DNA of 64,000 nt from Halobacillus salinus (GTDB lineage Bacteria > Bacillota > Bacilli > Bacillales > Halobacillaceae): positions 1-64,000 of the forward strand of contig NZ_SRJC01000005.1 of assembly GCF_004684905.1 (NCBI RefSeq), in the 5' to 3' direction. Made by a program: the position numbers and the translations under genes. A model generated the notes under the pieces. That model worked only from the letters and a program-made list of their open reading frames with translations. It did not search any database and was not told the DNA's origin. Positions within the stretch are counted from its first letter, which is position 1, and every line of letters starts with the position of its first letter. Of this stretch, positions 53,790-62,339 are shown piece after piece.

Positions 53790-54062
53790 GTGCATGATTA
53801 CATCAAAGAGAGGACCATCAAGATTGGAGAGCACGTGATCGAAACGAGAAAAACGGTACGAGTGATTGCAAAGGAGTTCGGCGTTTCCAAGAGTACGGTT
53901 CATAAAGACCTGACCGAGCGGCTTCCAGAGGTGAATCCGGAACTTGCAAGGGAAGTAAAGAAAATTCTTGACTACCACAAGGAAATCCGGCACTTGCGCG
54001 GTGGAGAAGCCACTCGAAAGAAATATAGGACAGACGAACGCCCTGCTCAACCCCTTTCCTGA
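53790..54062 (+). CDS. spoIIID: Sporulation transcription factor SpoIIID
   Basis: Mother-cell regulator, 90 residues. HDYIKERTIKIGEHVIETRKTVRVIAKEFGVSKSTVHKDLTERLPEVNP is almost identical to B. subtilis SpoIIID, including the helix-turn-helix. It starts with GTG 8 bases after AGGAGG; a longer in-frame start about 95 bases upstream adds non-homologous sequence. The C-terminal basic extension ends RKKYRTDERPAQPLS. Confidence 0.95.
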   Translation: MHDYIKERTIKIGEHVIETRKTVRVIAKEFGVSKSTVHKDLTERLPEVNPELAREVKKILDYHKEIRHLRGGEATRKKYRTDERPAQPLS

Positions 54063-54276
54063 ACGAAAGGTCCTTCCATTGTCAGAAATCCTCGATATAT
54101 AGGAACTTTTTTCATTTCAAGTAAGACGAATGTCGTATTCTTGTGATAGAATATAGAATTAGATATGTTTGCATGCTCCGAAGAAATAAAGGGCTGCAAG
54201 AAGACTAAAAAAACAAGCTTTGTTGAATGATAAATAGGTATAGGATTGTTTTTACAATAGGGAGGATCTACAGGAC

Positions 54277-55272
54277 ATGTTCGCAAGAGATATCGGAATT
54301 GACCTAGGTACGGCTAACGTACTGATACATGTAAAAGGAAAAGGAATCGTTTTGAACGAACCTTCTGTTGTGGCGATGGACCGTAATACGGGAAAAGTGC
54401 TTGAAGTAGGGGAAGAAGCACGTCGCATGGTCGGAAGAACCCCCGGCAATATCGAAGCGATGCGTCCATTGAAAGATGGCGTCATTGCCGATTTCGATGT
54501 GACGGAAGCCATGCTCAAGCACTTCATTCAAAAAACGAATGTGCGCGGCTTTTTGTCGAAGCCACGTATGCTGATCTGTTGCCCGACGAACATAACGAAG
54601 GTAGAACAAAAAGCCATTAAAGAAGCCGCTGAGAAATCAGGTGGCAAAAACGTCATTTTAGAAGAAGAGCCGAAAGTAGCTGCTATTGGCGCAGGTATGG
54701 ATATTTTCCAGCCGAGCGGTAATATGGTAGTAGACATCGGTGGAGGAACGACGGACGTTGCGGTTCTTTCTATGGGAGATATCGTAACAGCTTCCTCTAT
54801 CAAAATGGCAGGTGACAAGTTCGACCACGAAATTCTGCAATACATCAAGAAAGAGTATAAGCTTCTGATCGGTGAGCGTACAGCAGAAGACATCAAAATC
54901 AATGTAGCGACCGTATTCCCAGGTTCACGTCACGAAGAAATCGAAATCCGTGGCCGTGATATGGTATCCGGACTTCCGCGCACGATTACGGTGAATTCTG
55001 AAGAAGTGGAGCGGTCTCTCAGAGAATCTGTGCAGGTCATCGTTCAAGCTGCCAAGCAAGTATTGGAGCGTACACCACCTGAATTGTCTGCTGATATCAT
55101 TGATCGTGGTGTCATTATGACAGGTGGGGGAGCATTACTTCACGGAATCGATCAGCTGCTTGCGGAAGAGCTGAAGGTACCGGTTCTTGTAGCAGAGTCT
55201 CCGATGGACTGTGTTGCAGCAGGTACAGGGATTATGCTTGAACACCTAGATAAGCGAGTTTCTTCTAAGTAA
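54277..55272 (+). CDS. mbl: MreB-like actin homologue Mbl
   Basis: Cell-shape actin guiding lateral wall synthesis. 331 residues. Phosphate-1 motif IGIDLGTANVLIHVKGKG at the N-terminus, phosphate-2 VVDIGGGTTDVAVLS near residue 155, and adenosine motif GVIMTGGGALLHGIDQ near 280. GGGAGGATCTACAGG precedes the ATG. Placement after spoIIID points to Mbl rather than MreB. Confidence 0.94.
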   Translation: MFARDIGIDLGTANVLIHVKGKGIVLNEPSVVAMDRNTGKVLEVGEEARRMVGRTPGNIEAMRPLKDGVIADFDVTEAMLKHFIQKTNVRGFLSKPRMLICCPTNITKVEQKAIKEAAEKSGGKNVILEEEPKVAAIGAGMDIFQPSGNMVVDIGGGTTDVAVLSMGDIVTASSIKMAGDKFDHEILQYIKKEYKLLIGERTAEDIKINVATVFPGSRHEEIEIRGRDMVSGLPRTITVNSEEVERSLRESVQVIVQAAKQVLERTPPELSADIIDRGVIMTGGGALLHGIDQLLAEELKVPVLVAESPMDCVAAGTGIMLEHLDKRVSSK

Positions 55273-55346
55273 TTCTTATAGCATACACGAAGGCGACCGT
55301 CTGAAGACGGAGAGCCTTTGATACATAATTAAGGGAGAGATTACCG

Positions 55347-56174
55347 TTGTTAAGAGGATTCTACACCGCAGCTTCAGGGATGGTAGCTAATCAGCGAATG
55401 CAGGAAACACTGTCCAATAACATGTCTAATGCATATACGCCAGGGTACAAAGCGGATCAAGGAACGATGCGTGCGTTTCCGGAACTCTTGATTGAGCAGA
55501 TGGGAGCGAAGGAGATTCCGACCACTACGGGCGGAATCAATCTTCCTGTCCGTCAAGAAGTAGGATCCCTTAATACGGGTGTCTATGTCCAGGAGACGGT
55601 TCCATCCTTTTCACAAGGGGATATTCGCGAAACGGGTATTACGACGGATATGGCTCTTATTCAAGGCGATGTACCAGATGAAAAAGGAATGGTCTTCTTC
55701 AATGTACAGAACGAAGAAGGCGAGTTGAGTCATACACGCAATGGTAACTTCACCGTCGACAATGAAGGGTTTCTGACAACGAACCAAGGCAATTACGTGT
55801 TGGATGACGCGGGGAATCCGATCAACACGGATGGACTGGAGTTTGATGTGTCTGGTGAAGGTGTCCTTACAATTGGTGACCAACAGATTCCACTTGGCCT
55901 ATCCTATGCAGCGAACGCAGAAGATATGGTGAAAGAGGGCAATGACGTCTATCAGCCTGGAGAGGAAGCGGCTGCTCTTGTGAATGCGAGAGCGAATCCT
56001 GAGGTAGCCTTTGATGTACGTCAAAGTGTACTGGAAGGATCAAACGTCGACCCTGCCCGAACGATGACAGAAATGATGAATACATACAGGTCGTTTGAGA
56101 TGAACCAGCGAGTATTGAAAGCCTATGATCAGAACATGCAAAAAGCGGTCACAGAGATCGGGAGACTACGATAA
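55347..56174 (+). CDS. flhO: Flagellar hook-basal body protein FlhO
   Basis: Rod/hook-family protein, 275 residues. The N-terminal flagellar rod motif LRGFYTAASGMVANQRMQETLSNNMSNAYTPGYKAD (split; ANN.SN.NT.G pattern) and the C-terminal coiled coil MTEMMNTYRSFEMNQRVLKAYDQN are present. It starts with TTG after AAGGGAGAGATTACCG. Co-transcribed with flhP 15 bases later. Confidence 0.9.
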   Translation: MLRGFYTAASGMVANQRMQETLSNNMSNAYTPGYKADQGTMRAFPELLIEQMGAKEIPTTTGGINLPVRQEVGSLNTGVYVQETVPSFSQGDIRETGITTDMALIQGDVPDEKGMVFFNVQNEEGELSHTRNGNFTVDNEGFLTTNQGNYVLDDAGNPINTDGLEFDVSGEGVLTIGDQQIPLGLSYAANAEDMVKEGNDVYQPGEEAAALVNARANPEVAFDVRQSVLEGSNVDPARTMTEMMNTYRSFEMNQRVLKAYDQNMQKAVTEIGRLR

Positions 56175-56189
56175 GGGGGCGTATGGCGG

Positions 56190-57011
56190 ATGAATCGTTC
56201 AATGATCCAAGCATCGGTGACGATGGGACAACTTCAGCAGAAACTTGATTTGATCGGGAACAACTTATCGAATAGCAGTACGACAGGGTATAAGAGTCGC
56301 AATTCGAACTTTTCTTCTCTGCTCGTGCAGCAGATCGATAATCTTGATGATGACCAAGCCCAACGAAACCGTCTTACACCGGATGGAGTCCGGATCGGCA
56401 CTGGTGCAAGGCTCGGACACACGAACATTGACCTTCGCCAAGGAAGCCTTCAGAATACAGGACGGGAGCTCGATCTCGCACTACTAGCGGATAACCATAT
56501 GTTCCAAGTGCAAGTACCGACAGAAGAAGGTACAGAGACACAGTACACAAGGTCCGGTAACTTCTATTTAAGCCCGCTTGAGAATGGTCAGCTTCTGCTT
56601 TCCGATAGTAATGGGAATCCAGTCATCGGAGAGGGTGGCGAGCCGATTGCTCTCGACGATGGTATAGATGGTATTGCCATTACAGATCAGGGTGGTATCT
56701 CGGTCACGCGCGGGGAACAACAAGTGATCGAAGCACAGATTGATGTCGTGGAAGCCGTTCGTCCGCGCATTCTTGAAGCAACAGGCGAGAATCGTTTCCG
56801 GATTCCTGATAATATAGAGGTAGATGGAATTTTTGCGGATGTAGCTTTCAATGACCAACAGCTGCAAAGCCAGACGCTCGAAGCTTCCAATGTTGATATG
56901 TCCAAAGAACTGACCGATATGCTAATGGCCCAGCGTGCTTATCAATTCAACGCTAAGTCGATTTCGACAAGTGATCAGATGATGGGACTTGTCAATCAAT
57001 TGAGATCATAA
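56190..57011 (+). CDS. flhP: Flagellar hook-basal body protein FlhP
   Basis: 273 residues, paralogue of FlhO with the same layout: LDLIGNNLSNSSTTGYKSRNS at the N-terminus and SNVDMSKELTDMLMAQRAYQFNAKSI at the C-terminus. AAGGGGGCGTATGGCGG precedes the ATG. Together with FlhO it forms the distal rod/hook base part of the flagellum. Confidence 0.9.
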   Translation: MNRSMIQASVTMGQLQQKLDLIGNNLSNSSTTGYKSRNSNFSSLLVQQIDNLDDDQAQRNRLTPDGVRIGTGARLGHTNIDLRQGSLQNTGRELDLALLADNHMFQVQVPTEEGTETQYTRSGNFYLSPLENGQLLLSDSNGNPVIGEGGEPIALDDGIDGIAITDQGGISVTRGEQQVIEAQIDVVEAVRPRILEATGENRFRIPDNIEVDGIFADVAFNDQQLQSQTLEASNVDMSKELTDMLMAQRAYQFNAKSISTSDQMMGLVNQLRS

Positions 57012-57030
57012 TATAAGGAGTTTGACGACC

Positions 57031-57342
57031 ATGGCAACAGATCCTAAAGCCGGGCAGAACAAAGCCCCTCGAGAAGAGAAAGAGCGCAAGCGACAAACTG
57101 AAAAAGCATCGAAGCAGGAAGCGAAGGCGTCCAAACCGAAGAGGGAAAAGAAAAGCAAAAAAGGACGTCGCCGAATACTTCCCATTTGGGTCCGTATCAT
57201 CATTGTCCTTCTTCTCAGCGTAGTTGCTCTAGTCTTAGGAGCAATGGTCGGGTATGGCATCATCGGGGACGGAAAGCCTACCGATGCATTGGATTGGGAT
57301 ACGTGGCAGCATATCTTTGATATTGTGACGAAAACAGAATAG
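57031..57342 (+). CDS. EpuA/DUF3966-like small membrane protein (annotated as RNA polymerase subunit beta-like)
   Basis: 103 residues: a highly charged, Lys-rich N-terminal half (about residues 1-50), one membrane helix (VRIIIVLLLSVVALVLGAMVGYGIIG) and a short tail DWDTWQHIFDIV. This matches the PF11772-type proteins often named DNA-directed RNA polymerase subunit beta, a name that is misleading because the catalytic beta subunit is unrelated. Function unknown. ATAAGGAG lies about 10 bases before the ATG, and it closes the flhO-flhP transcript. Confidence 0.7.
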   Translation: MATDPKAGQNKAPREEKERKRQTEKASKQEAKASKPKREKKSKKGRRRILPIWVRIIIVLLLSVVALVLGAMVGYGIIGDGKPTDALDWDTWQHIFDIVTKTE

Positions 57343-57388
57343 CTTGTCCTTTTATACTATTTATACTATGTGATAGAGGGACAGATAT

Positions 57389-57422
57389 GACACGAGTCGG
57401 ACGCCGGCTCGTGTCTTTTTTT
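57389..57422 (+). terminator. Terminator after the flhOP run
   Basis: GACACGAG / CTCGTGTC with an 11-base loop and seven T. Confidence 0.88.
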
Positions 57423-57496
57423 ATGTTTTCATAATCCCAAACAGGGAACTATGTAAAGATAGTATTTGATGTTGGAACGGTGGGAGGGAATACGAT

Positions 57497-58819
57497 GTGA
57501 AAACAGATGTGTTCATTGCAGGAGGCGGCGTCGGAGGCCTTGCGCTTGCTGCAAAATTAGCCAGTCGGGGTGTCCATGTCACCATAGCGGAACAGCTGAC
57601 CAAAGAGTCACCCGTCTACAAAGGAGAACTATTGCAGCCAAAGACCCTCGCCATACTAGAACGCCTCGGAGTGATTGAGGAGATCGAAGCTTGTGGACAT
57701 GTCCTGGACCAACTCAGGTTCCAGGAAATCAAGCGCAGACCGCATCAGGAACCGGAAGAGATCAATCTGACCGAGCTCGATTACGGACGCGTCGCCAGCA
57801 TTTATGATCACTCTTTGATGGTTCCTCATGAGAAGACGAAGGCCATCCTAAGGAATAAAGGAAAGTCGTATGAAGAGTATTTTCATTATTTAGGAGGAGC
57901 GCGCTTCTTAGGTTTTGAAAATGGTATGGCTAAAGTGAAACATAATAAAGAGTTCAAATTCATCCAGGCTCAAGTTTATGTGGGAGCGGAAGGTAGAAGT
58001 TCTCCTACGCGCGACGCGATGGACGTCAAAGTTAAGCGGAAAGATTATAATCACCACTTCCTTACCGTCACCATCCCGAGACCTGAGACTTTTACAAAAG
58101 GAAAGATCATTACGACAGAAAGCTGCTTCCTCGGGCTGTTTCCACTCCCGGATAACGAAGTCCGTACAGTGTTTTTAATCAAGGCAGGAGAGTACAAGAC
58201 GATCAAGGAAAAGGGCCTTGAGTATTTGTACCAAGCTTACTCAGAGCTTGAACCAGAGCTCGCAGAAGGTGTCCGTGCCATCAAAGATTGGAAAACCGTC
58301 CAGTTGATGATTCCGTTCACTTACCATGTCGACCACTATTATTCTGGCAACCTTGCCATTATCGGAGATGCAGCACATACTGTACACCCGATGGCCGGAG
58401 AAGGCATGAATCTCGCTATCCAAGATGCGGATGTACTCGGAGAACTATTGGCGTGGTGTAAAGAAGAAGACAAGCCCTATGATGAATATCTTCATTACTA
58501 CGAAGATGTCCGAAAACCGCGCGTATCTTTTCTACTTAACTTAAGTCACCTTTCCGCCCTCGTGTACTCGTTCCGTTTCGAACTATGGCGCCAGTTCCGT
58601 TCGAGAGCTGTACAGCGGATTTATGACGATGATCCGCTTCACGTGAAACAAATGTTAAATATATCCGGTCTCGGGCGCTGGGACTTCAGTCTCTTCGACC
58701 GGGCTATCCAAGGGAATATCCTTCCCCCTAGAAAGAAAAAAGTAAGCGATCGACAACAGAAAAAATACTTGTTCTCTGAGAAAGAAGATTATCCTTGGAG
58801 ATACCAGGAGAAGGGATGA
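57497..58819 (+). CDS. FAD-dependent monooxygenase (UbiH/PHBH family)
   Basis: 440 residues. FAD-binding GGGVGGLALAAKLASRGVHV at residues 8-27, and the second FAD motif IIGDAAHTVHPMAGEGMNLAIQDA near residue 290. This class hydroxylates aromatic or quinone-type substrates with NAD(P)H and oxygen. It starts with GTG after GGGAGGGAATACGAT. Its stop overlaps the start of a methyltransferase gene, so the pair likely acts in sequence, hydroxylation then methylation, perhaps on a quinone, polyketide or pigment. The substrate cannot be told. Confidence 0.85.
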   Translation: MKTDVFIAGGGVGGLALAAKLASRGVHVTIAEQLTKESPVYKGELLQPKTLAILERLGVIEEIEACGHVLDQLRFQEIKRRPHQEPEEINLTELDYGRVASIYDHSLMVPHEKTKAILRNKGKSYEEYFHYLGGARFLGFENGMAKVKHNKEFKFIQAQVYVGAEGRSSPTRDAMDVKVKRKDYNHHFLTVTIPRPETFTKGKIITTESCFLGLFPLPDNEVRTVFLIKAGEYKTIKEKGLEYLYQAYSELEPELAEGVRAIKDWKTVQLMIPFTYHVDHYYSGNLAIIGDAAHTVHPMAGEGMNLAIQDADVLGELLAWCKEEDKPYDEYLHYYEDVRKPRVSFLLNLSHLSALVYSFRFELWRQFRSRAVQRIYDDDPLHVKQMLNISGLGRWDFSLFDRAIQGNILPPRKKKVSDRQQKKYLFSEKEDYPWRYQEKG

Positions 58820-59907
58820 GAGACATGAATGAATGGGTAATTGCCATGCAGGCTAGAAAGTGGATGAAGAAGAATGAATCGTTCCTCCCGAGCTGGCATG
58901 CTTATGTCGGAGTGGAACTGGACTTGTTCAATGAGTTTGAAAAGTCGATAACGATAGATGAGGTCAGTGATAATACCGGGTATCCGAGGGACTTGCTTGC
59001 GTCTTGGGTACGAGTCGGTGTCGCGGTGAAGCACTTGAAAAAACGCCCCAATGAACGGTTCCGTACGTCCAAACAGCGTTGTTCCACATTAATGGGTGAC
59101 GTTTCCCCAGGGTTGAAAGCCATTTTGAAAGAAATGATGGAGCTCCATATTCCAACGATGCTCCAATATCCAGAAATCATGCGCTCCCACCATCGTGCGA
59201 AATTCGATCACGAGCGTCACGGGGAAATCGTGGCGGAAACCTCTGCACTACTAGAGCATTTCGCCATGAAGAAGATTTTCAAAATGCTCCGCCACCGCAA
59301 TGTGAGAACGGTAGTAGACTTGGGCTGTGGCCACGGTGGTTATTTGCGTAAACTGGCTCAAGAGTTCCCTGGTGTTCAGATGATCGGAGTCGACATCAAC
59401 CAGAAAGTCGTCAACAAAGCACGCCGCCTGTCAGAAGGATATCCGAACATTTCCTTTGAAGTGGGCGACATCAAGTCATGGGAGCCTGAGGAAAAAACGG
59501 ACGTCGTCTTGCTCCATAATATCTTCCACTACATTCACCCTGATGAGCGTGGGGAGCTATTAGATCACTTGCACCAGTACGTAACCGACCAAGGAGTGAT
59601 TTCTGTCATTACTCCGATCAGTGAGAGCGGCTATGGTCACGCTTTTTCTTCCGCATTCAACAGTTTCTTCATCGCCCATGAAAACCTGTTCGCCCTGCCG
59701 AAGAAAGAGGAACTGGAGGATATCTCAGACGATTGTCAATTCGAGATGTTCGACTTTGATCCGATCATCAAAGAAGGATCCTGGTACACGTTCTGGCTGG
59801 CTCCGAGCTCGCCAGTCAATGAGATACGTCAATCTACGATGGCAGGCAGTAGTGAACAGAGCATTCAAGCGGATCGTGCCAAAGCAGAACTGACACGTAC
59901 ATCCTAA
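58816..59907 (+). CDS. SAM-dependent methyltransferase with winged-helix N-terminus
   Basis: 363 residues. The N-terminal about 150 residues look like the dimerisation/winged-helix part of O-methyltransferases (DEVSDNTGYPRDLLASWVRVG); the C-terminal Rossmann domain has SAM motif I VVDLGCGHGGYLRKLAQ near residue 173 and post-motif GVDINQKVVNKA. ATGA overlap with the preceding monooxygenase indicates coupling. The pair seems specific to this lineage. Possible substrates are aromatic hydroxyl groups made by the monooxygenase. Confidence 0.82.
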   Translation: MRDMNEWVIAMQARKWMKKNESFLPSWHAYVGVELDLFNEFEKSITIDEVSDNTGYPRDLLASWVRVGVAVKHLKKRPNERFRTSKQRCSTLMGDVSPGLKAILKEMMELHIPTMLQYPEIMRSHHRAKFDHERHGEIVAETSALLEHFAMKKIFKMLRHRNVRTVVDLGCGHGGYLRKLAQEFPGVQMIGVDINQKVVNKARRLSEGYPNISFEVGDIKSWEPEEKTDVVLLHNIFHYIHPDERGELLDHLHQYVTDQGVISVITPISESGYGHAFSSAFNSFFIAHENLFALPKKEELEDISDDCQFEMFDFDPIIKEGSWYTFWLAPSSPVNEIRQSTMAGSSEQSIQADRAKAELTRTS

Positions 59908-59915
59908 ACGTAGTA

Positions 59916-59941
59916 AGCGTCCGATAAACGGGCGCTTTTTC
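59916..59941 (+). terminator. Terminator after the methyltransferase gene
   Basis: AGCGTCCG / CGGGCGCT (one T-G pair), 5-base loop, five T. Confidence 0.75.
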
Positions 59942-60000
59942 TATGGAAAAAGAAAGAGAGTCATTTATAATGAGGTTAACTGTGTCATGGGGGTTCGTTA

Positions 60001-60492
60001 ATGGAGAAAAGTATTACAATCAAGGAATATGAGGAAGAGAATCAAGAAGGCGTCTTAGAGCTTATCTTACAAATCCAACAGGATGAATACGGGATAGCCA
60101 TCACGAGGGAAGACCAACCTGATTTAGAGGAGATCCCAACCTTTTATCAAAAGGGAAAGGGAAACTTCTGGGTGGCCGAGCAACAGGGGAGAGTGATTGG
60201 CACAATCGCCCTGTTAGACATAGGGGATAACCGATTGGCTCTGAGGAAAATGTTTGTACATACAGAATTTCGCGGTTCAAGATTCAGGACGGCGGATCAG
60301 CTATTATCACAAGCGTTAGAGTGGGCAGAATCTCATTCTGTTGAATCTATTTTGTTAGGTACGACGTCGGCTTTCAAAGCAGCTCATCGATTTTATGAGA
60401 AGAACGGATTTGTAGAATTGGAGCGAAGCAGTTTACCGGAAGGTTTTCCTGTAGTAAAGGTTGATACTAAATTTTATCAGTATAAAATTTAG
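60001..60492 (+). CDS. GNAT family N-acetyltransferase
   Basis: 163 residues. The acetyl-CoA pyrophosphate loop is seen in FVHTEFRGSRFRTADQLL near residue 95, preceded by the strand NRLALRKMFV, and the C-terminal FYEKNGFVELERSSLP matches the motif B end of the fold. The substrate is unknown. The ribosome site is modest (GGGGG about 9 bases upstream). Confidence 0.85.
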   Translation: MEKSITIKEYEEENQEGVLELILQIQQDEYGIAITREDQPDLEEIPTFYQKGKGNFWVAEQQGRVIGTIALLDIGDNRLALRKMFVHTEFRGSRFRTADQLLSQALEWAESHSVESILLGTTSAFKAAHRFYEKNGFVELERSSLPEGFPVVKVDTKFYQYKI

Positions 60493-60502
60493 TTATAAAA
60501 AA

Positions 60503-60537
60503 ACTCCGCCTACAACTAGACGTGTTGTAAGCGGAGT
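60503..60537. terminator. Bidirectional terminator
   Basis: ACTCCGC and TACAAC pair with GTTGTA and GCGGAGT, with A run on one side, between the GNAT gene and the convergent small membrane protein gene. Confidence 0.85.
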
Positions 60538-60541
60538 ATAT

Positions 60542-60685
60542 CTAAGGCCGTCTTCCTTGCACAAGTCGAACAATAAGTACGATAAGGGCGATCACCAGCA
60601 ATAAGTGGACTAAGTTACCACCAACACCGCCAATGAGACCGAGCAACCATAGAACAAGCAAAACAATTAAGATTGTGTATAACAT
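60542..60685 (-). CDS. Very small lmo0937-family membrane protein
   Basis: A 47-residue protein, MLYTILIVLLVLWLLGLIGG followed by VGGNLVHLLLVIALIVLIV and RLVQGRRP. Two hydrophobic helices, a Gly-rich turn and a positive C-terminus match the lmo0937 family (function unknown, common in Bacilli and stress-induced in some). GGGAAGGAGGGAAC is a strong ribosome site 5 bases before ATG. Confidence 0.85.
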   Translation of the reverse strand: MLYTILIVLLVLWLLGLIGGVGGNLVHLLLVIALIVLIVRLVQGRRP

Positions 60686-60768
60686 GGACAGTTCCCTCCT
60701 TCCCAATGAGTGCCTTCTTATTGTTCCTTATCCTAAAATAACCATTCCGAAACCGAGGGAAAGAAATT

Positions 60769-60797
60769 TTGTCCAAATGACTCAGGACCTTTATAAT
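60769..60797 (+). promoter_or_regulatory. fabZ promoter
   Basis: TTGTCC-17 bases-TATAAT, about 30 bases before the fabZ start. No FapR-like operator was noticed overlapping it. Confidence 0.6.
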
Positions 60798-60827
60798 AAG
60801 ACTAGTAGTTAGGAAAGGAGTTTATGC

Positions 60828-61250
60828 ATGTTAGATATTGAACAAATCAAAGAAATCATCCCTCACCGCTATCCATTCTTGTTAATTGACCAAGTAGAAG
60901 AAGTGGTGGAAGGGGAAAAAGCAGTCGGATACAAAAATGTTACGATGAACGAACCTTTCTTCCAAGGACACTTCCCGGATTACCCTGTCATGCCTGGCGT
61001 GCTGATCACAGAAGCGCTGGCGCAAATGGGTGCTGTCGCGATGCTGAAGAAGGAAGAGAACCAAGGCAAGCTTGCTTTCTTCACGGGCATTGATAAGTGT
61101 CGCTTCAAGCGCCAAGTGAAACCAGGCGATCGTCTGCGCCTTGAGGTTGAAATCGTACGTTTGAAAGGACCAATCGGCAAAGGCAAAGCGAAAGCGACGG
61201 TCGATGGTGAAGTAGCGTGTGAAGCGGAGATCATGTTTGCGCTGAAATGA
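60828..61250 (+). CDS. fabZ: 3-hydroxyacyl-ACP dehydratase FabZ
   Basis: Hot-dog fold dehydratase of fatty acid synthesis. 140 residues. Catalytic His in [14 protein letters not shown] near residue 14-16 of that stretch and Glu in [19 protein letters not shown] near residue 63; [18 protein letters not shown] near 85 is the other signature. GGAAAGGAG precedes the ATG. In B. subtilis (ywpB) it also follows flhP. Confidence 0.95.
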   Translation: MLDIEQIKEIIPHRYPFLLIDQVEEVVEGEKAVGYKNVTMNEPFFQGHFPDYPVMPGVLITEALAQMGAVAMLKKEENQGKLAFFTGIDKCRFKRQVKPGDRLRLEVEIVRLKGPIGKGKAKATVDGEVACEAEIMFALK

Positions 61251-61278
61251 GTTGAGCATATTGCTCAGCTCTTTTTTT
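61249..61278 (+). terminator. fabZ terminator
   Basis: GAGTTGAGCA / TGCTCAGCTC with a short loop and seven T, starting at the fabZ stop codon. Confidence 0.85.
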
Positions 61279-61336
61279 ATAGGAATAAAGAATTGGGGCA
61301 GACTAGGAGGCGACAACAATAAAAGGAGGAAAAGAC

Positions 61337-61639
61337 ATGAAAAACCTATCATTGAAATTGTTGACCGCTCTCTTAGCCATTACACTTCTAGGTGCTTGTG
61401 CTTCTGACGAAGAGCCGGTTGATGAGAACGGAAACGACAACAACGGCACGGAAGAGAATATGGACGGGGATGATAACAACGACGACGGAAACATGGAAGA
61501 AGAGAATGATGAGGAAATGCAGCAAGAGGAAGATCAGTTGGAAGAGGACCAGAACGACATGACGGACGGGGAGAACCCGGATGAAGACATGACGAACGAA
61601 GACACGATGGAAAACAGTGAAGACGATAAAAACGAGTAA
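61337..61639 (+). CDS. Highly acidic putative lipoprotein
   Basis: 100 residues. Lipoprotein signal MKNLSLKLLTALLAITLLGAC (lipobox LGAC, Cys at 21, written in two parts: hydrophobic core then LLGAC), followed by about 80 residues made almost only of Asp, Glu, Asn, Met and Gln. The tail has no fold-forming character. AAAAGGAGGAAAAG precedes the ATG. It may bind cations or modify the wall surface charge; unknown function. Confidence 0.7.
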   Translation: MKNLSLKLLTALLAITLLGACASDEEPVDENGNDNNGTEENMDGDDNNDDGNMEEENDEEMQQEEDQLEEDQNDMTDGENPDEDMTNEDTMENSEDDKNE

Positions 61640-61649
61640 GACGCACTAA

Positions 61650-61678
61650 AGCCGCTAATCTCAGCGGCTCTTTTTTTG
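61650..61678. terminator. Terminator after the acidic lipoprotein
   Basis: AGCCGCT / AGCGGCT, 6-base loop, then CTTTTTTT. It overlaps the end of the convergent minus-strand gene. Confidence 0.85.
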
Positions 61679-61837
61679 TTCGCTGAACGATAGGAACATG
61701 GCAATAGCGAGTAAACTCAAGCCACCGATGGTGAAGACAGGCACAAGGACATCAAGGAACCAGAGGATATCCAGTACATATAAACCGATACCACAGAAAA
61801 ATGCTATCCACCCAAAGATCGCTAATGTTCGACTCAT
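61661..61837 (-). CDS. Small two-helix membrane protein, unknown
   Basis: 58 residues with two membrane helices (about 5-24 and 29-49) and a basic C-terminus SEQKKSR. AAGGAAGG lies 8 bases before the ATG at 61837. Not recognised. An upstream in-frame start at 61924 is less likely because of its poor ribosome site. Confidence 0.65.
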   Translation of the reverse strand: MSRTLAIFGWIAFFCGIGLYVLDILWFLDVLVPVFTIGGLSLLAIAMFLSFSEQKKSR

Positions 61838-61943
61838 AATGGCATCCTTCCTTTTCAATAAAGTAGGGAAAGTGGAAGTACTGTCGATAAAGAAATCCAC
61901 TCGCAATTTACCTTCTTTAAACAAAACTATGCTCCATAGTCTA

Positions 61944-61967
61944 GGGAGACAGCATCAACTGTCTCCC
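61944..61967 (-). terminator. Terminator after the YjfB gene
   Basis: GGGAGACAG / CTGTCTCCC with a 6-base loop, just downstream of the minus-strand gene; T run is poor. Confidence 0.55.
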
Positions 61968-61974
61968 TTAAGTA

Positions 61975-62154
61975 CTAGCCTTTAAGATCAATTTGATTCC
62001 CAAGACTCGGATGAGGAATGGATTCCTCTATCATGTTCACGACTTGTTTGCCTTCAGATTCGGCATTGTTCATCGCTTTATCCATAACTTTCAGACTCGA
62101 CTGTTGCTTCAAGTCGACGGCACTCATCGCCATCGATAGCGCGGCGATATCCAT
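61975..62154 (-). CDS. YjfB family small protein
   Basis: 59 residues beginning MDIAALSMAMSAVDLKQQSS, which matches the YjfB family of putative motility-linked proteins found in SigD-type flagellated Firmicutes. Mostly helical, no membrane segment. GAAAGGGAGGGAATTAT precedes the ATG. Linked to motility only by family name. Confidence 0.78.
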   Translation of the reverse strand: MDIAALSMAMSAVDLKQQSSLKVMDKAMNNAESEGKQVVNMIEESIPHPSLGNQIDLKG

Positions 62155-62339
62155 ATAATTCCCTCCCTTTCTTTTCCTATCGGTTCCTCCATATATTCTA
62201 TCAAGCAAAATACGACTAAGTTCGCGATTTTGAAATCTGTTGGAAAATGAGCCCGGGTTCTGTAAAATGAAAGATAACAACCTTTTAATAGTTTCAAAGC
62301 GCGCGTGAACGGAAAAAAAGCGAGTAGAGGTGATGACAA

